From Ochrobactrum vermis (lineage in GTDB: Bacteria; Pseudomonadota; Alphaproteobacteria; Rhizobiales; Rhizobiaceae), in NCBI RefSeq assembly GCF_002975205.1, contig NZ_PCOC01000001.1, forward strand, positions 186,001 through 250,000: a stretch of 64,000 nucleotides of DNA. Reading direction: 5' to 3'. Made by a program: the position numbers and the translations under genes. This document shows, one piece after another, positions 18,450 through 30,431 of this stretch (position 1 is its first letter; each line of letters begins with the position of its first letter). The notes under the pieces were generated by a model, which was not told the origin of the DNA, made no database searches, and saw only the letters and a program-made list of their open reading frames with translations.

Positions 18450-19877
18450 GTGTCTCTACCGCAAAAGCGTTTACTGGCTGATTTTCCTGCCTTCTTCCGG
18501 GTGTCGGAAGAGGTGGTTGTCGTCGTTGGCGGCGGCGAGGAAGCTTTGAACAAGGCGCGCCTCGTGGCGCAGACATCCGCACGTCTTCGCATCGTTGCCG
18601 AAGAAACAGAGCATCATCTGGCCGATTTTATTGCAAGCCATGGTGCGGAGCATGTGGCTGCACCTTTTGCGCCGAAACATGTCGCTGGCGCAAAGCTTGT
18701 TTTCGTGGCGACCGGCGATGAAGCGCAGGACCGCGCCGTTGCCGCTGTGGTCAAGGCCGAGAGGGTTCCGGTCAATGTCGTGGACCGTCCTGCCCTTTGC
18801 GATTTCCTGACGCCTGCCATCGTCAACCGCGCGCCGCTAACGATTGCCATCGGCTCGGAAGGAAGCGCTCCGGTTCTGGCGCAGATGGTTCGTGCACGTA
18901 TCGATGCCGCCTTTTCGCCGCGCCTTGGCGAGCTTGCGCATTTCGCCGAAAGCTGGCGTCCACTGGTCGAGCGTGCGTTGCCCAAGGGTCTGGCGCGTCG
19001 CAGTTTCTGGCGCGGTTTCTTTTCGGGCCGTGTTGCCAGCGCCATTGAAAATGGCGACCGAGTGGAAGCCTATAAGGCTGCGAGCGACCTGATCGAGCAG
19101 CGCGACAATGCCGCCGGTTATGTCTGGGTGGTCGGCGCCGGTCCGGGTGCCGAAGACCTACTGACGCTTCGCGCGCACCGCGCTTTGATGGAAGCCGATG
19201 TCATCGTGCATGATGCGCTGGTGCCGGAAGGCGTCATCGCCATGGGCCGTCGTGACGCCGAGCGCCTTGCCGTCGGCAAGCGCAAGGGCTGCCATTCCAA
19301 AAGCCAGGACGAGATCAACCGTCTGCTGGTTTCGCTGGGTCGGGAAGGCAAGCGCGTTGTGCGGCTGAAATCCGGCGATCCTCTGGTTTTCGGGCGCGCA
19401 GGCGAGGAAATGGCGGCACTGCGTGCCGCCGGTATCGGTTTCGAAATCGTGCCCGGCATCACCTCGGCCTTTGCTGCCGCTGCCGATATGGAATTGCCGC
19501 TGACCCTGCGCGGCGTTGCCTCGTCGCTGGTGTTCACCACCGGTCATGACATGACGGGCGACGTGCTGCCGGGCTGGGCGAAGCTCGCCGTCTCGGGTGC
19601 AACGATTGCCGTCTATATGGGCTCCACGGTCGCGGCATCGGTTGCTGCGCGGCTGATTGGTGCGGGCCTGCACGAAGATACCGCCGTTGCGGTGGTGGAA
19701 AATGCGAGCCGGCAGGACAAGCGCCTGTTCCACGGCACGCTGAAGGATTTGCCGGATTTGGAAAGCCGCAAGGAGCTTTCGGGCCCGGTCATGGTGATCA
19801 TTGGCGATGCAGTCGCCGGTGCCGCTATCGACAAAGCCGAAGCGCTGGCTCTCAAGCCGGTTTCCGTAGCAGCGTGA
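18450..19877 (+). CDS. cysG: Siroheme synthase CysG (bifunctional)
   Basis: Makes siroheme for sulfite reductase. The N-terminal half (about 1-215) is the precorrin-2 dehydrogenase/ferrochelatase domain with the NAD loop VVVVVGGGEEALNKARL. The C-terminal half (from about 222) is the uroporphyrinogen-III C-methyltransferase with VVGAGPGAEDLLTLRA, VGKRKG and RLKSGDPLVFGRAGEE. At 475 residues it has full length. The start is GTG with AAGGA about 8 nt upstream. It is the first gene of the sulfite-reduction operon. Confidence 0.95.
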   Translation: MSLPQKRLLADFPAFFRVSEEVVVVVGGGEEALNKARLVAQTSARLRIVAEETEHHLADFIASHGAEHVAAPFAPKHVAGAKLVFVATGDEAQDRAVAAVVKAERVPVNVVDRPALCDFLTPAIVNRAPLTIAIGSEGSAPVLAQMVRARIDAAFSPRLGELAHFAESWRPLVERALPKGLARRSFWRGFFSGRVASAIENGDRVEAYKAASDLIEQRDNAAGYVWVVGAGPGAEDLLTLRAHRALMEADVIVHDALVPEGVIAMGRRDAERLAVGKRKGCHSKSQDEINRLLVSLGREGKRVVRLKSGDPLVFGRAGEEMAALRAAGIGFEIVPGITSAFAAAADMELPLTLRGVASSLVFTTGHDMTGDVLPGWAKLAVSGATIAVYMGSTVAASVAARLIGAGLHEDTAVAVVENASRQDKRLFHGTLKDLPDLESRKELSGPVMVIIGDAVAGAAIDKAEALALKPVSVAA

Positions 19878-19894
19878 TTTTGAGGAGTTTGGAA

Positions 19895-20212
19895 ATGGTC
19901 GTAAAAGTTCTCACAGCAAACCGGCTGATCGACGGGCAGGCTGTGTGGCTCGGTGCTGACGGTTCGTGGCAGGAGACCATCGACGGCGCGCTGGTTGCTC
20001 GCCATGCCGAAGCTGTCACAGCGCTGGAAGACGCGGGCAAGGTTGCAGCGAAAGCCAATCTGGTTGTCGATGTGAATGTGATCGATGTCGAGGAGCGCGA
20101 GGAGGGGCTTTACCCAATCCGCCTGCGCGAGCGCATCCGCCTTTCCGGCCCGACCATCGTGACCTTTGGTGATCTGACTCTCGACAAGCCTGCTTTGAAG
20201 CGTGCCTCCTGA
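19895..20212 (+). CDS. DUF2849 family protein in the cys operon
   Basis: 105-residue protein resembling DUF2849, found almost only between cysG and cysI in alphaproteobacteria. No catalytic motif is visible; Trp and Glu residues are scattered and there are no cysteines, so it is unlikely to bind an iron-sulfur cluster. A role in sulfite reductase maturation or electron supply is inferred from context only. GAGGAG precedes the ATG at 19895. Confidence 0.85.
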   Translation: MVVKVLTANRLIDGQAVWLGADGSWQETIDGALVARHAEAVTALEDAGKVAAKANLVVDVNVIDVEEREEGLYPIRLRERIRLSGPTIVTFGDLTLDKPALKRAS

Positions 20213-20227
20213 AACCGGACCTAGACT

Positions 20228-21898
20228 ATGTATCGTTATGATGAATTCGACCGTGATTTTGTTGCGGCCCGCGTTGCCCAGTTCAAGGATCAGGTCGAGC
20301 GCCGCCTGACAGGAGAGCTGACCGAGGACCAGTTCAAGCCGCTGCGTCTGATGAACGGCCTCTATCTGCAATTGCACGCCTATATGCTGCGCGTGGCCAT
20401 CCCCTATGGCACGCTGTCGAGCCGCCAGCTGCGCAGGCTTGGGTCGATTGCGCGCGACTATGATCGGGGCTTTGGCCATTTCACCACGCGACAAAACATC
20501 CAGTATAACTGGCCTTCGCTGAAGGACGTGCCGCGCATTCTGGAAGAACTGGCGGAAGTCGAGATGCATGCCATCCAGACCTCCGGCAATTGCATACGCA
20601 ACGTGACCGCCGATCATTTCGCAGGCGCTGCCGCCGACGAAGTGGCCGATCCGCGTCCCTTCGCCGAAATTCTGCGCCAGTGGTCGTCGCTGCATCCGGA
20701 ATTTTCCTATCTGCCGCGCAAGTTCAAGATCGCCATTGTCGGCTCGGACCATGACCGCGCCGCCATTCAGGTGCATGACATCGGCTTGCACCTGAAGAAG
20801 AACGAGGCGGGCGATCTGGGACTGGCCGTCTATATTGGCGGCGGTCAGGGTCGCACGCCGATGATTGCCAAGAAAATCCGTGACTTCCTGCCCATCGAGG
20901 ACATGCTGACCTATGTTACGGCCATCGTGCGCGTCTATAATCTGCATGGTCGTCGCGACAACAAATATAAGGCGCGTATCAAGATTCTCGTCCATGAAAC
21001 GGGCGTCGAAGAACTGACCCGCGAGATCGATGCTGAATGGGAAGATATTCGTTATGGCGAGCTGAAGCTGCCGCAGCGCGATATCAGCGCCATCGAAAGC
21101 TATTTCCGCATGCCGAACCTGCCGCAACGGCCGGAAGGCTGGGAAGTGCTGGCTGTTACCCAGAAGGCCGATGCGGAATTTGCAAGCTGGGTGGCGCGCA
21201 ATGTCACGCCGCATAAGAACCCGGATTATGCCGTGGTCACCATTTCGCTGAAGCCCATCGGCGGCATTCCCGGTGACGCAAGCGCCGAGCAGATGGAACT
21301 GGTGGCGGATATTGCCGAAACCTATTCCTTTGATGAAATCCGCGTCAGCCACGAGCAGAATCTGGTTCTGCCGCACGTGGCGAAGGCCGATCTCGCAGCG
21401 GTCTATGATCTGCTGCAATCGGACGGTCTGGTGACGCCGAATGCCGGTCTCATCACCGACATTATCGCTTGCCCCGGTCTCGACTATTGCGCCCTTGCCA
21501 ATGCGCGCTCCATTCCGGTGGCGCAGCGTATTTCCGAACGCTTCGGCGACCAGCAGCGCCAGCTTGAAATCGGCGATCTCAAGATCAAGATTTCCGGCTG
21601 CATCAATGCCTGCGGCCATCACCATGTCGGCCATATCGGCATTCTGGGCGTCGAGAAGAAGGGTGAGGAACTCTATCAGATCACGCTTGGCGGTTCGGCG
21701 GATGAGCATTCGACCATTGGTGACATCACCGGTCGCGGCTTCTCGTCGGAAGAAGTGGTGGATGCCATCGAAACGGTCGTGGACACCTATCTGTCCTTGC
21801 GTGAAAGCCCGGAGGAAAACTTCCTCGCCGCCTATCGCCGCGTCGGCATGGAGCCGTTCAAACGCGCGCTTTATGGAGAAATAAGCCGTGCAGCTTGA
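20228..21898 (+). CDS. cysI: Sulfite reductase hemoprotein (ferredoxin/NirA-like type)
   Basis: Six-electron reduction of sulfite to sulfide at a siroheme-[4Fe-4S] centre. The 556-residue product has the two nitrite/sulfite reductase repeats; cluster ligands are Cys415 and Cys421 (CPGLDYC) and Cys458 and Cys462 (CINAC). RHSRQ-type basic residues (FTTRQNIQYNW) bind siroheme carboxylates. No cysJ flavoprotein is adjacent, so electrons probably come from ferredoxin or another donor. It overlaps cysH by 11 bp. Confidence 0.95.
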   Translation: MYRYDEFDRDFVAARVAQFKDQVERRLTGELTEDQFKPLRLMNGLYLQLHAYMLRVAIPYGTLSSRQLRRLGSIARDYDRGFGHFTTRQNIQYNWPSLKDVPRILEELAEVEMHAIQTSGNCIRNVTADHFAGAAADEVADPRPFAEILRQWSSLHPEFSYLPRKFKIAIVGSDHDRAAIQVHDIGLHLKKNEAGDLGLAVYIGGGQGRTPMIAKKIRDFLPIEDMLTYVTAIVRVYNLHGRRDNKYKARIKILVHETGVEELTREIDAEWEDIRYGELKLPQRDISAIESYFRMPNLPQRPEGWEVLAVTQKADAEFASWVARNVTPHKNPDYAVVTISLKPIGGIPGDASAEQMELVADIAETYSFDEIRVSHEQNLVLPHVAKADLAAVYDLLQSDGLVTPNAGLITDIIACPGLDYCALANARSIPVAQRISERFGDQQRQLEIGDLKIKISGCINACGHHHVGHIGILGVEKKGEELYQITLGGSADEHSTIGDITGRGFSSEEVVDAIETVVDTYLSLRESPEENFLAAYRRVGMEPFKRALYGEISRAA

Positions 21899-22637
21899 TG
21901 CTGAACAAAGTGCCAGCGCCGAAGCCCGCCTTCTGGAGGTCAGCCACGGTGCGTCTACCCCGCAGGAAGTGATCGCGCTCGTCACGCGCGAACTCTTTGA
22001 CGGGCAGATCGCGGTCGTGTCTTCCTTCGGGGCGGAATCGGCTGTGCTTTTGCATATGATCTCGGAAATTGACCCGGCCACCCCGGTGCTGTTTCTCGAT
22101 ACGGGCAAGCATTTCCGGGCCACGCTCGATTATCGTCACGATCTGGTGGACCGGCTGGGGCTGACCGATGTGCAGGATATCCTGCCGCTGGAGGATAGTC
22201 TTAAAAGCGATGATCCGTTCGGTGCCCTGTCGATGACCGACAAGGACCGCTGTTGCTTCATCCGCAAGGTTGAGCCGATGGCGCGCGCCGTCGCGCCCTA
22301 TCGCGCCTGGATGACGGGCCGCAAGCAGTTTCAGGCATCGACGCGCGAAAGCCTGCCGGTGTTTGAATCGGTCGGCCCACGCATTCGCATCAATCCGCTG
22401 GCGCGTTTGCAGGCAGCAGACCTCAAAGCCTATGCCGAAAAGCATGATCTGCCGCCGCATCCTCTGACCGCGCAGGGCTATCGTTCCATCGGCTGCATGC
22501 CCTGCTCGCGGCCCGTGAGCGATGGCGAAGACCAGCGTGCCGGACGCTGGGCGGGATCGGAAAAGACAGAATGCGGCATCCATCTGACTGGCCTTGCCGA
22601 CAGCCTTAAAACATTGGGAGCCACCGAGCGGAAATGA
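21888..22637 (+). CDS. cysH: Adenylyl-sulfate (APS) reductase
   Basis: Reduces activated sulfate to sulfite with thioredoxin or glutathione. The 249-residue product has the PP-loop VSSFGAESAV, the catalytic ECGIHL tail (Cys229) and the four extra cysteines Cys122-Cys123 and Cys203-x2-Cys206 that bind a [4Fe-4S] cluster. Those cysteines mark the APS-using rather than the PAPS-using type. It starts with GTG inside the end of cysI and overlaps the next gene by 4 nt. Confidence 0.95.
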   Translation: MQLDAEQSASAEARLLEVSHGASTPQEVIALVTRELFDGQIAVVSSFGAESAVLLHMISEIDPATPVLFLDTGKHFRATLDYRHDLVDRLGLTDVQDILPLEDSLKSDDPFGALSMTDKDRCCFIRKVEPMARAVAPYRAWMTGRKQFQASTRESLPVFESVGPRIRINPLARLQAADLKAYAEKHDLPPHPLTAQGYRSIGCMPCSRPVSDGEDQRAGRWAGSEKTECGIHLTGLADSLKTLGATERK

Positions 22638-23158
22638 GCGATATCAACGAAACCAAACTCTGGTCCGCCGATGGCTTTCGTGAAGACGATTATGTCTTTG
22701 CCGACGATCTTGAAGCGGCGGGCGACGCCCCGGCGATCGTCATTCCGCTCGCCGTCTGGCTCGGGCTGGGTGAAGAGCGCCGCCGCGCCTCCAATCGCCG
22801 CATCGGCGTTTCGGTTGCACCGGGCGAAGCCATTGAACCGCTGCTGAATGATCTGGGCAGCGTGCCGCTGATCGCCTTGCAGTTCCCGGCTTTCAATGAT
22901 GGTCGTTCCTATTCCAAGGCCGAGATTTTGCGCCGCGAAGGTTTTGCCGGTGAGTTGCGAGCCGTTGGCGACGTGCTGATCGATCAGGCCGCGCTGATGC
23001 TGCGCACCGGCTTTGACAGCCTTCAGGTGACCAACAAGGTTGCACAAGGCCGTCTCGGCGAAAATCGTCTGGTCGATACGCCCGGCTATTACCAGCCCGG
23101 TCGCGGTTCCGTGCAGGAAGAGGGCGGGTTTGCCTGGCGTCGTGTCCAGACCAGTTAG
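22634..23158 (+). CDS. DUF934 family protein, probable sulfite-reduction accessory
   Basis: 174-residue protein of the DUF934 family, which occurs next to cysI/cysH in proteobacteria and is often labelled oxidoreductase probably involved in sulfite reduction. The middle part has PAIVIPLAVWL and PLIALQFPAFNDGRSYSKAE, the conserved core. No cofactor motif is seen. It overlaps cysH by 4 nt and ends the operon. Confidence 0.88.
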   Translation: MSDINETKLWSADGFREDDYVFADDLEAAGDAPAIVIPLAVWLGLGEERRRASNRRIGVSVAPGEAIEPLLNDLGSVPLIALQFPAFNDGRSYSKAEILRREGFAGELRAVGDVLIDQAALMLRTGFDSLQVTNKVAQGRLGENRLVDTPGYYQPGRGSVQEEGGFAWRRVQTS

Positions 23159-23236
23159 GCACATCACTCAAATTTGCCATTTTTCTGCGCGCCTTGATGC
23201 GCTAGACACGCCTCATTAGTTTCAAGGAGTCGAGGC

Positions 23237-23530
23237 GTGATCCGGCATATTGTTTTCTTCAGCGTCAAGGAAGGTCAGGATATAGAGGCCGTGAGGAAAG
23301 GGCTGGAGCAACTTGGCACCATCCCGCATTCCGAAGTCTTCGAAGTTCTGCCAAATTCCAAGGTCGATCCGATGTGTGAACGCATCGATCTCGTTGTCTA
23401 TGCAGAGTTCAAGGATGAGGAGGCGCTTTTTGCTTTCAAAAGGCATCCGACCTATGACGCCACGACGCAGCTTGTGCGTCCGATGCGTGAATTGCGCTTT
23501 TCCGCAGACGTTGTGACAGACAAGCGCTGA
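23237..23530 (+). CDS. Dabb family protein (stress-responsive A/B barrel)
   Basis: 97-residue single dimeric alpha/beta-barrel domain beginning IRHIVFFSVKEGQD, with the family pattern of a buried His-Ile-Val strand and a C-terminal YDATTQLVRPM stretch. Small enzymes and stress proteins of this fold have varied roles; none can be assigned. GTG start behind AAGGAG. It converges with ogt, no gap. Confidence 0.8.
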   Translation: MIRHIVFFSVKEGQDIEAVRKGLEQLGTIPHSEVFEVLPNSKVDPMCERIDLVVYAEFKDEEALFAFKRHPTYDATTQLVRPMRELRFSADVVTDKR

Positions 23531-24109
23531 TTACCAGTCAGCCAGCGGCTTTTCCTGCAGCGGTAGACCACCAAACAGATCGGGCTCGCTAGAGATTTTG
23601 GCGCGCTCGATATTGAGAAGCTTCAGTTTCGTCGCCGTGCCCCCTGCCGCCGAAAAACCGCCAACCTTGCCATTGGCGCCCAGTACCCGATGGCATGGCA
23701 CAATGATTGGAAACGGGTTTTTGCCCAGTGCATAGCCGACAGCCTGTGAGAGGCTGATATCGCCGAGCCGCCGCGCAATCGCGCCATAAGTCGTCGTCTC
23801 GCCCGGTTTCAGTTCCAGGATGATTTCATAGACCTGACGGTTGAGATCGGGTTGGGTATCGAGCGCCAGCGGTGCGTCGGAAAAATCGACAGCGGCTCCG
23901 GTCAAAAGCGCGCGCACCCCTTGGATTGTATTGGTGACGAAAACCGGAAGATCGGTATCTTCTGCACCGGGGAACCGCTCATCGAGCCGATAACGGGTTT
24001 CTTTCTCGTCGGCGTCTCCGATCTCGACGCCAACGATCTTTTGGCCGCGCCAGGCAATGCCGCACGGTCCGATCTCTGTTTCGAAAATGGTGATACCTGA
24101 CGATTCCAT
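23531..24109 (-). CDS. ogt: Methylated-DNA-protein cysteine methyltransferase
   Basis: Suicide enzyme that moves alkyl groups from O6-alkylguanine to its own cysteine. The 192-residue product has the active-site PCHRV with Cys139, preceded by a winged-helix region (GETTTYGAIARRLG, LSQAVGYALGKNPFPIIV). The N-terminal part is the ribonuclease-H-like domain. Family members are named Ogt or AdaB; no AdaA partner is adjacent. Confidence 0.92.
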   Translation of the reverse strand: MESSGITIFETEIGPCGIAWRGQKIVGVEIGDADEKETRYRLDERFPGAEDTDLPVFVTNTIQGVRALLTGAAVDFSDAPLALDTQPDLNRQVYEIILELKPGETTTYGAIARRLGDISLSQAVGYALGKNPFPIIVPCHRVLGANGKVGGFSAAGGTATKLKLLNIERAKISSEPDLFGGLPLQEKPLADW

Positions 24110-24338
24110 GGAAGAGATACTAGCATGGTTTCGATCGCGGCAAGCCGGTTATCGGGCGACTATAGGAACGTTCAAGTGAAAAGTCGTAATAATTGCGGAA
24201 ATTGCCGCAGTGAAATGGTTGAAGAACGACACGAATAATGATTGTGTGATGGCAACCGGCCAATGCCCTTAAATGGCCAAACGGATTGACGAGAGTTTCC
24301 GGCACCTGTCACGGCGGGAGCGGAACCGAGGAATTTAA

Positions 24339-24584
24339 ATGGACGATTACGAGCGATATGCCACAGGGTTGATGATCGTTTTTGGTGCGCTGATTATCGG
24401 CGGCCTCATGGCGGCTAACCTGTATCACGGCGACAAGCCGGGCTTTTTATTCGCGCTAGGCGCTGCAGTTGTCAGCTGGTTCGCGGCCTTTGCCGTCTTG
24501 TTTGACAAGCCGCGCGTTTACGGCGTGATGATTGCAGTTGCGATCGGCCTGGTTGCGGCTTCAATCGGTGCCTACGTCACCTGA
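24339..24584 (+). CDS. Small three-helix membrane protein
   Basis: 81-residue hydrophobic protein with three predicted membrane helices (about 9-27, 35-53, 58-79) joined by short polar loops. GAGGAA precedes the ATG. I do not recognise a family. It ends before a bidirectional terminator shared with the BA14K gene. The 229-bp gap upstream holds no other gene that I can see. Confidence 0.65.
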   Translation: MDDYERYATGLMIVFGALIIGGLMAANLYHGDKPGFLFALGAAVVSWFAAFAVLFDKPRVYGVMIAVAIGLVAASIGAYVT

Positions 24585-24605
24585 TTTCTAAACCACGTCA
24601 TTTAG

Positions 24606-24636
24606 AAAAAGCCCCGGACTATCCGGGGCTTTTTTG
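24606..24636. terminator. Bidirectional terminator
   Basis: AAAAAGCCCCGGA and TCCGGGGCTTTTTT form a GC-rich hairpin with A and T tracts on either side, able to stop both the small membrane protein gene and the opposing BA14K gene. Confidence 0.9.
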
Positions 24637-24638
24637 AT

Positions 24639-25049
24639 TCAGAGATAGGGCGAGTAGCACTGGCGCCGCGGCCCGTAATTGGGCTGGAACGTGTTATCAT
24701 AGGCTCGATAAGAGCGATAACGATTGTAGCACCAACGCACATGCGGGTTGCCGCCACGATAGACCGGAGCTGGACGGTAGCGATAAGCGGGAGGCGGCCC
24801 CCAATAACGACGATCATACCGATAGTAAGGGCGATAACGCGGACGGTCGTGTCGCCAGTGACGACGGTCTTCCCGCCAGTAGTCACGGTAGTCGTAATAT
24901 TGAACATTCTGCACATTCGGTGCGGAGGTCTGTGCGGACGGTGTCACCATCAGAGACGGCTGTGCCGCATTTGCAGTCCCGGCAACAGCAGACAATCCCA
25001 TGCCGAGTGACAAGCATGCGGCAAACAGGGAATAAGTAAACCTTTTCAT
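24639..25049 (-). CDS. BA14K family secreted protein
   Basis: 136-residue protein with a signal peptide ([20 protein letters not shown], cleavage near ANA-AQ), a Tyr/Arg/Pro-rich repetitive middle ([13 protein letters not shown]) and the BA14K ending [19 protein letters not shown] followed by RRQCYSPYL with a conserved cysteine pair. Brucella BA14K is an immunoreactive protein reported to have lectin-like properties. AGGAGAGG lies before the ATG at 25049. A family B repeat sits 16 bp upstream. Confidence 0.85.
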   Translation of the reverse strand: MKRFTYSLFAACLSLGMGLSAVAGTANAAQPSLMVTPSAQTSAPNVQNVQYYDYRDYWREDRRHWRHDRPRYRPYYRYDRRYWGPPPAYRYRPAPVYRGGNPHVRWCYNRYRSYRAYDNTFQPNYGPRRQCYSPYL

Positions 25050-25064
25050 AGGCCTCTCCTCACA

Positions 25065-25109
25065 GCGCATACCGAAAAGTGTGAAACGGCTTTCGGATAA
25101 GATGCGCGT
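25065..25109. repeat. Family B palindromic repeat
   Basis: Core CCGAAAAGTGTGAAACGG, then CTTTCGG and GATGCGCG, flanked by GCGCAT on the left. CCGAAA/TTTCGG and GCGCAT/ATGCGC give nested stems. It lies in the 5' region of the BA14K gene. Closely matching copies are at 39300-39345 and (inverted) 43448-43491. Confidence 0.85.
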
Positions 25110-25251
25110 AAAAATAAACAACACATACTGTCCTTGGTCCTATTTTGCCTGGACAATGTGGCGCAGCGGTGGCCCTGCGAAGTCACGATTTCTTCGAGCT
25201 GGCAACAGATGGGTGATGCTCGATTATAGGCCGGAGAACGGCTTCTCCGAA

Positions 25252-25280
25252 TTGACATAAAGATATGTTTATGTCATTAA
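25252..25280 (+). promoter_or_regulatory. Putative metH promoter with overlapping palindromic operator
   Basis: A 22-bp inverted repeat at 25254-25275 has arms GACATAAA and TTTATGTC around GATATG. Its left end overlaps a consensus-like -35 TTGACA (25252-25257), with CATTAA 17 bp on as a weak -10. A repressor bound here would block polymerase. ArsR-type regulators such as SahR control methionine genes in proteobacteria; which protein binds here is not known. Confidence 0.6.
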
Positions 25281-25375
25281 GCGACTTTCGCAATGTGCGT
25301 ATGGCAGGCAATTTAGATTGGTATGTCCCGAACAGACCTGTTGCCTGGTAACAGATTGAATACAGGCGGTGTTTG

Positions 25376-29167
<3,792 letters not shown>

Positions 29168-29608
29168 TGAATGTCGCAGCTCAATTAACTTAACCTCATA
29201 TATTCGTATTTCTGACAGATGCGCCAAGCGCGTTCGGCTGGTTTGTAGTTGCTTATCGACTGCAGATCAGCAGACGAGGCGGCGTCAGCCCGGTATTCCG
29301 TGTTTTGGGGTGCAGATTTAGTTGTCGTTCAGAGCGCGTTTCATCTGATTGAACGAGATCCGCGCGTCTCAACGGTCTATTTTAACGCGCATCTTGTTCC
29401 GAAAGGTTGCGCTGTGTAGATATTAAGTATTTATTAAAGTAAAGCATAATTTATATAACTGTAATATTTAATTGGTGGTGATTTATATATTTCACAATAC
29501 TATATATAGAAAAATACAGGGATGCGTTAGTGATTTGTTGGCGTTTTATTTAAATTCGTCGAATTTCAATAATCATCAATAGTTATATTTTTCATTGAGA
29601 AGTCTGCA
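29168..29608. other. 441-bp AT-rich gap with an A+B repeat
   Basis: A repeat block occupies about 29331-29418: AGAGCGCGTTTCATCTGATT (family A), then ACGCGCATCTTGTTCCGAAA (half of family B). From about 29420 to 29600 the sequence is much richer in A and T than its surroundings. No gene is seen; the promoter of the former LuxR gene would lie here. Confidence 0.6.
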
Positions 29609-30316
29609 ATGAAATGGGAACAAATCTATGAATCCATGCAATCTGCTGACGATGCCGGACAGCTCCTTGAATACATAAATACCTATGCCAAACAGTGTGG
29701 TTTTGCACACACGGCCTATGTCATACGCGTGCCTTTGTTAAACGGTGTCGTCAAATAGCCTAGCTTTGGATCGTTGCCGCGGGAATGGATCGATCACTAT
29801 GCGGCCATAAAATATGCGGATCTGGCCCCACTGGTTCGCAAGGCATTGAACAGCATCGAGCCGCTGGTCTGGTCATCAAAGCTGTTTGCAGATGCGCCGC
29901 AGATCTGGGCGGACGCACAGCGCTTCGGTCTGAAGGTTGGAATTTCCCAGCCGTGCTGGGCGGCACAGGGCGTGTTCGGAATGCTGTCGTTCCTGAGAAA
30001 TGGCCAGGCATTATCTTCCGGCGAAGTTTCAATGTTGTGACGTCAGATGCAGATCGCAGCCAACCTTTTGCATCTTTCGATGTATGAACATCTCGATGTT
30101 CCGACGATGAATTGCGTTTCGGAAGTGAACCTGACGATGCGTGAACGGGAAATCCTGCGCTGGACAAGCGAGGGAAAGACTGCCGAGATAATCGGCACGA
30201 TCCTCAACATTTCGACACGCACGGTGAATTTCCACATCAGTAATGTGCTTACAAAGCTGGTTGCGGTCAATAAAGTTCAGGCGGTCGCCAAAGCCCGCAC
30301 CTTCGGTCTTCTCTAA
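29609..30316 (+). pseudogene. LuxR-family autoinducer-binding regulator with two in-frame stops
   Basis: One frame of 236 codons encodes a LuxR-type regulator interrupted by TAG at 29756-29758 (codon 50) and TGA at 30038-30040. No frameshift is present. The ligand-binding half keeps EWIDHYAAIKYADL and PLVWSS, matching the conserved Trp, Tyr, Asp and second Trp of AHL receptors. The C-terminal half keeps a full HTH (LTMREREILRWTSEGKTAEI, STRTVNFHISNVLTKL). An ATG at 30047 could still start an 89-residue HTH-only protein. It is most likely a recent pseudogene. Confidence 0.85.
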
Positions 30317-30431
30317 ATCTCTTCCAAGTCCCTCGGCGGTTTGATCCGAAGGGCAATTTTCAGCGGCTTTCCGGTTTGCGCTTTTTCGGAAACGGGCTAC
30401 AAATTCATTATCTTTCCCGGAGGATCAATGA

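Noticed and set aside
19613..22123. 836-codon open frame on the minus strand across cysG-cysI
   Set aside because: It is antisense to three well-supported cys genes; long mirror frames are common in GC-rich coding DNA. No start signal or family resemblance.
25110..25375. Cobalamin, SAM or SAH riboswitch before metH
   Set aside because: None of the conserved words of these riboswitches could be found; only a DNA palindrome at the putative promoter.
29609..30316. Frameshift in the LuxR-type gene
   Set aside because: The three open parts looked like separate frames at first, but their starts differ by multiples of three; only the two stop codons interrupt one frame.
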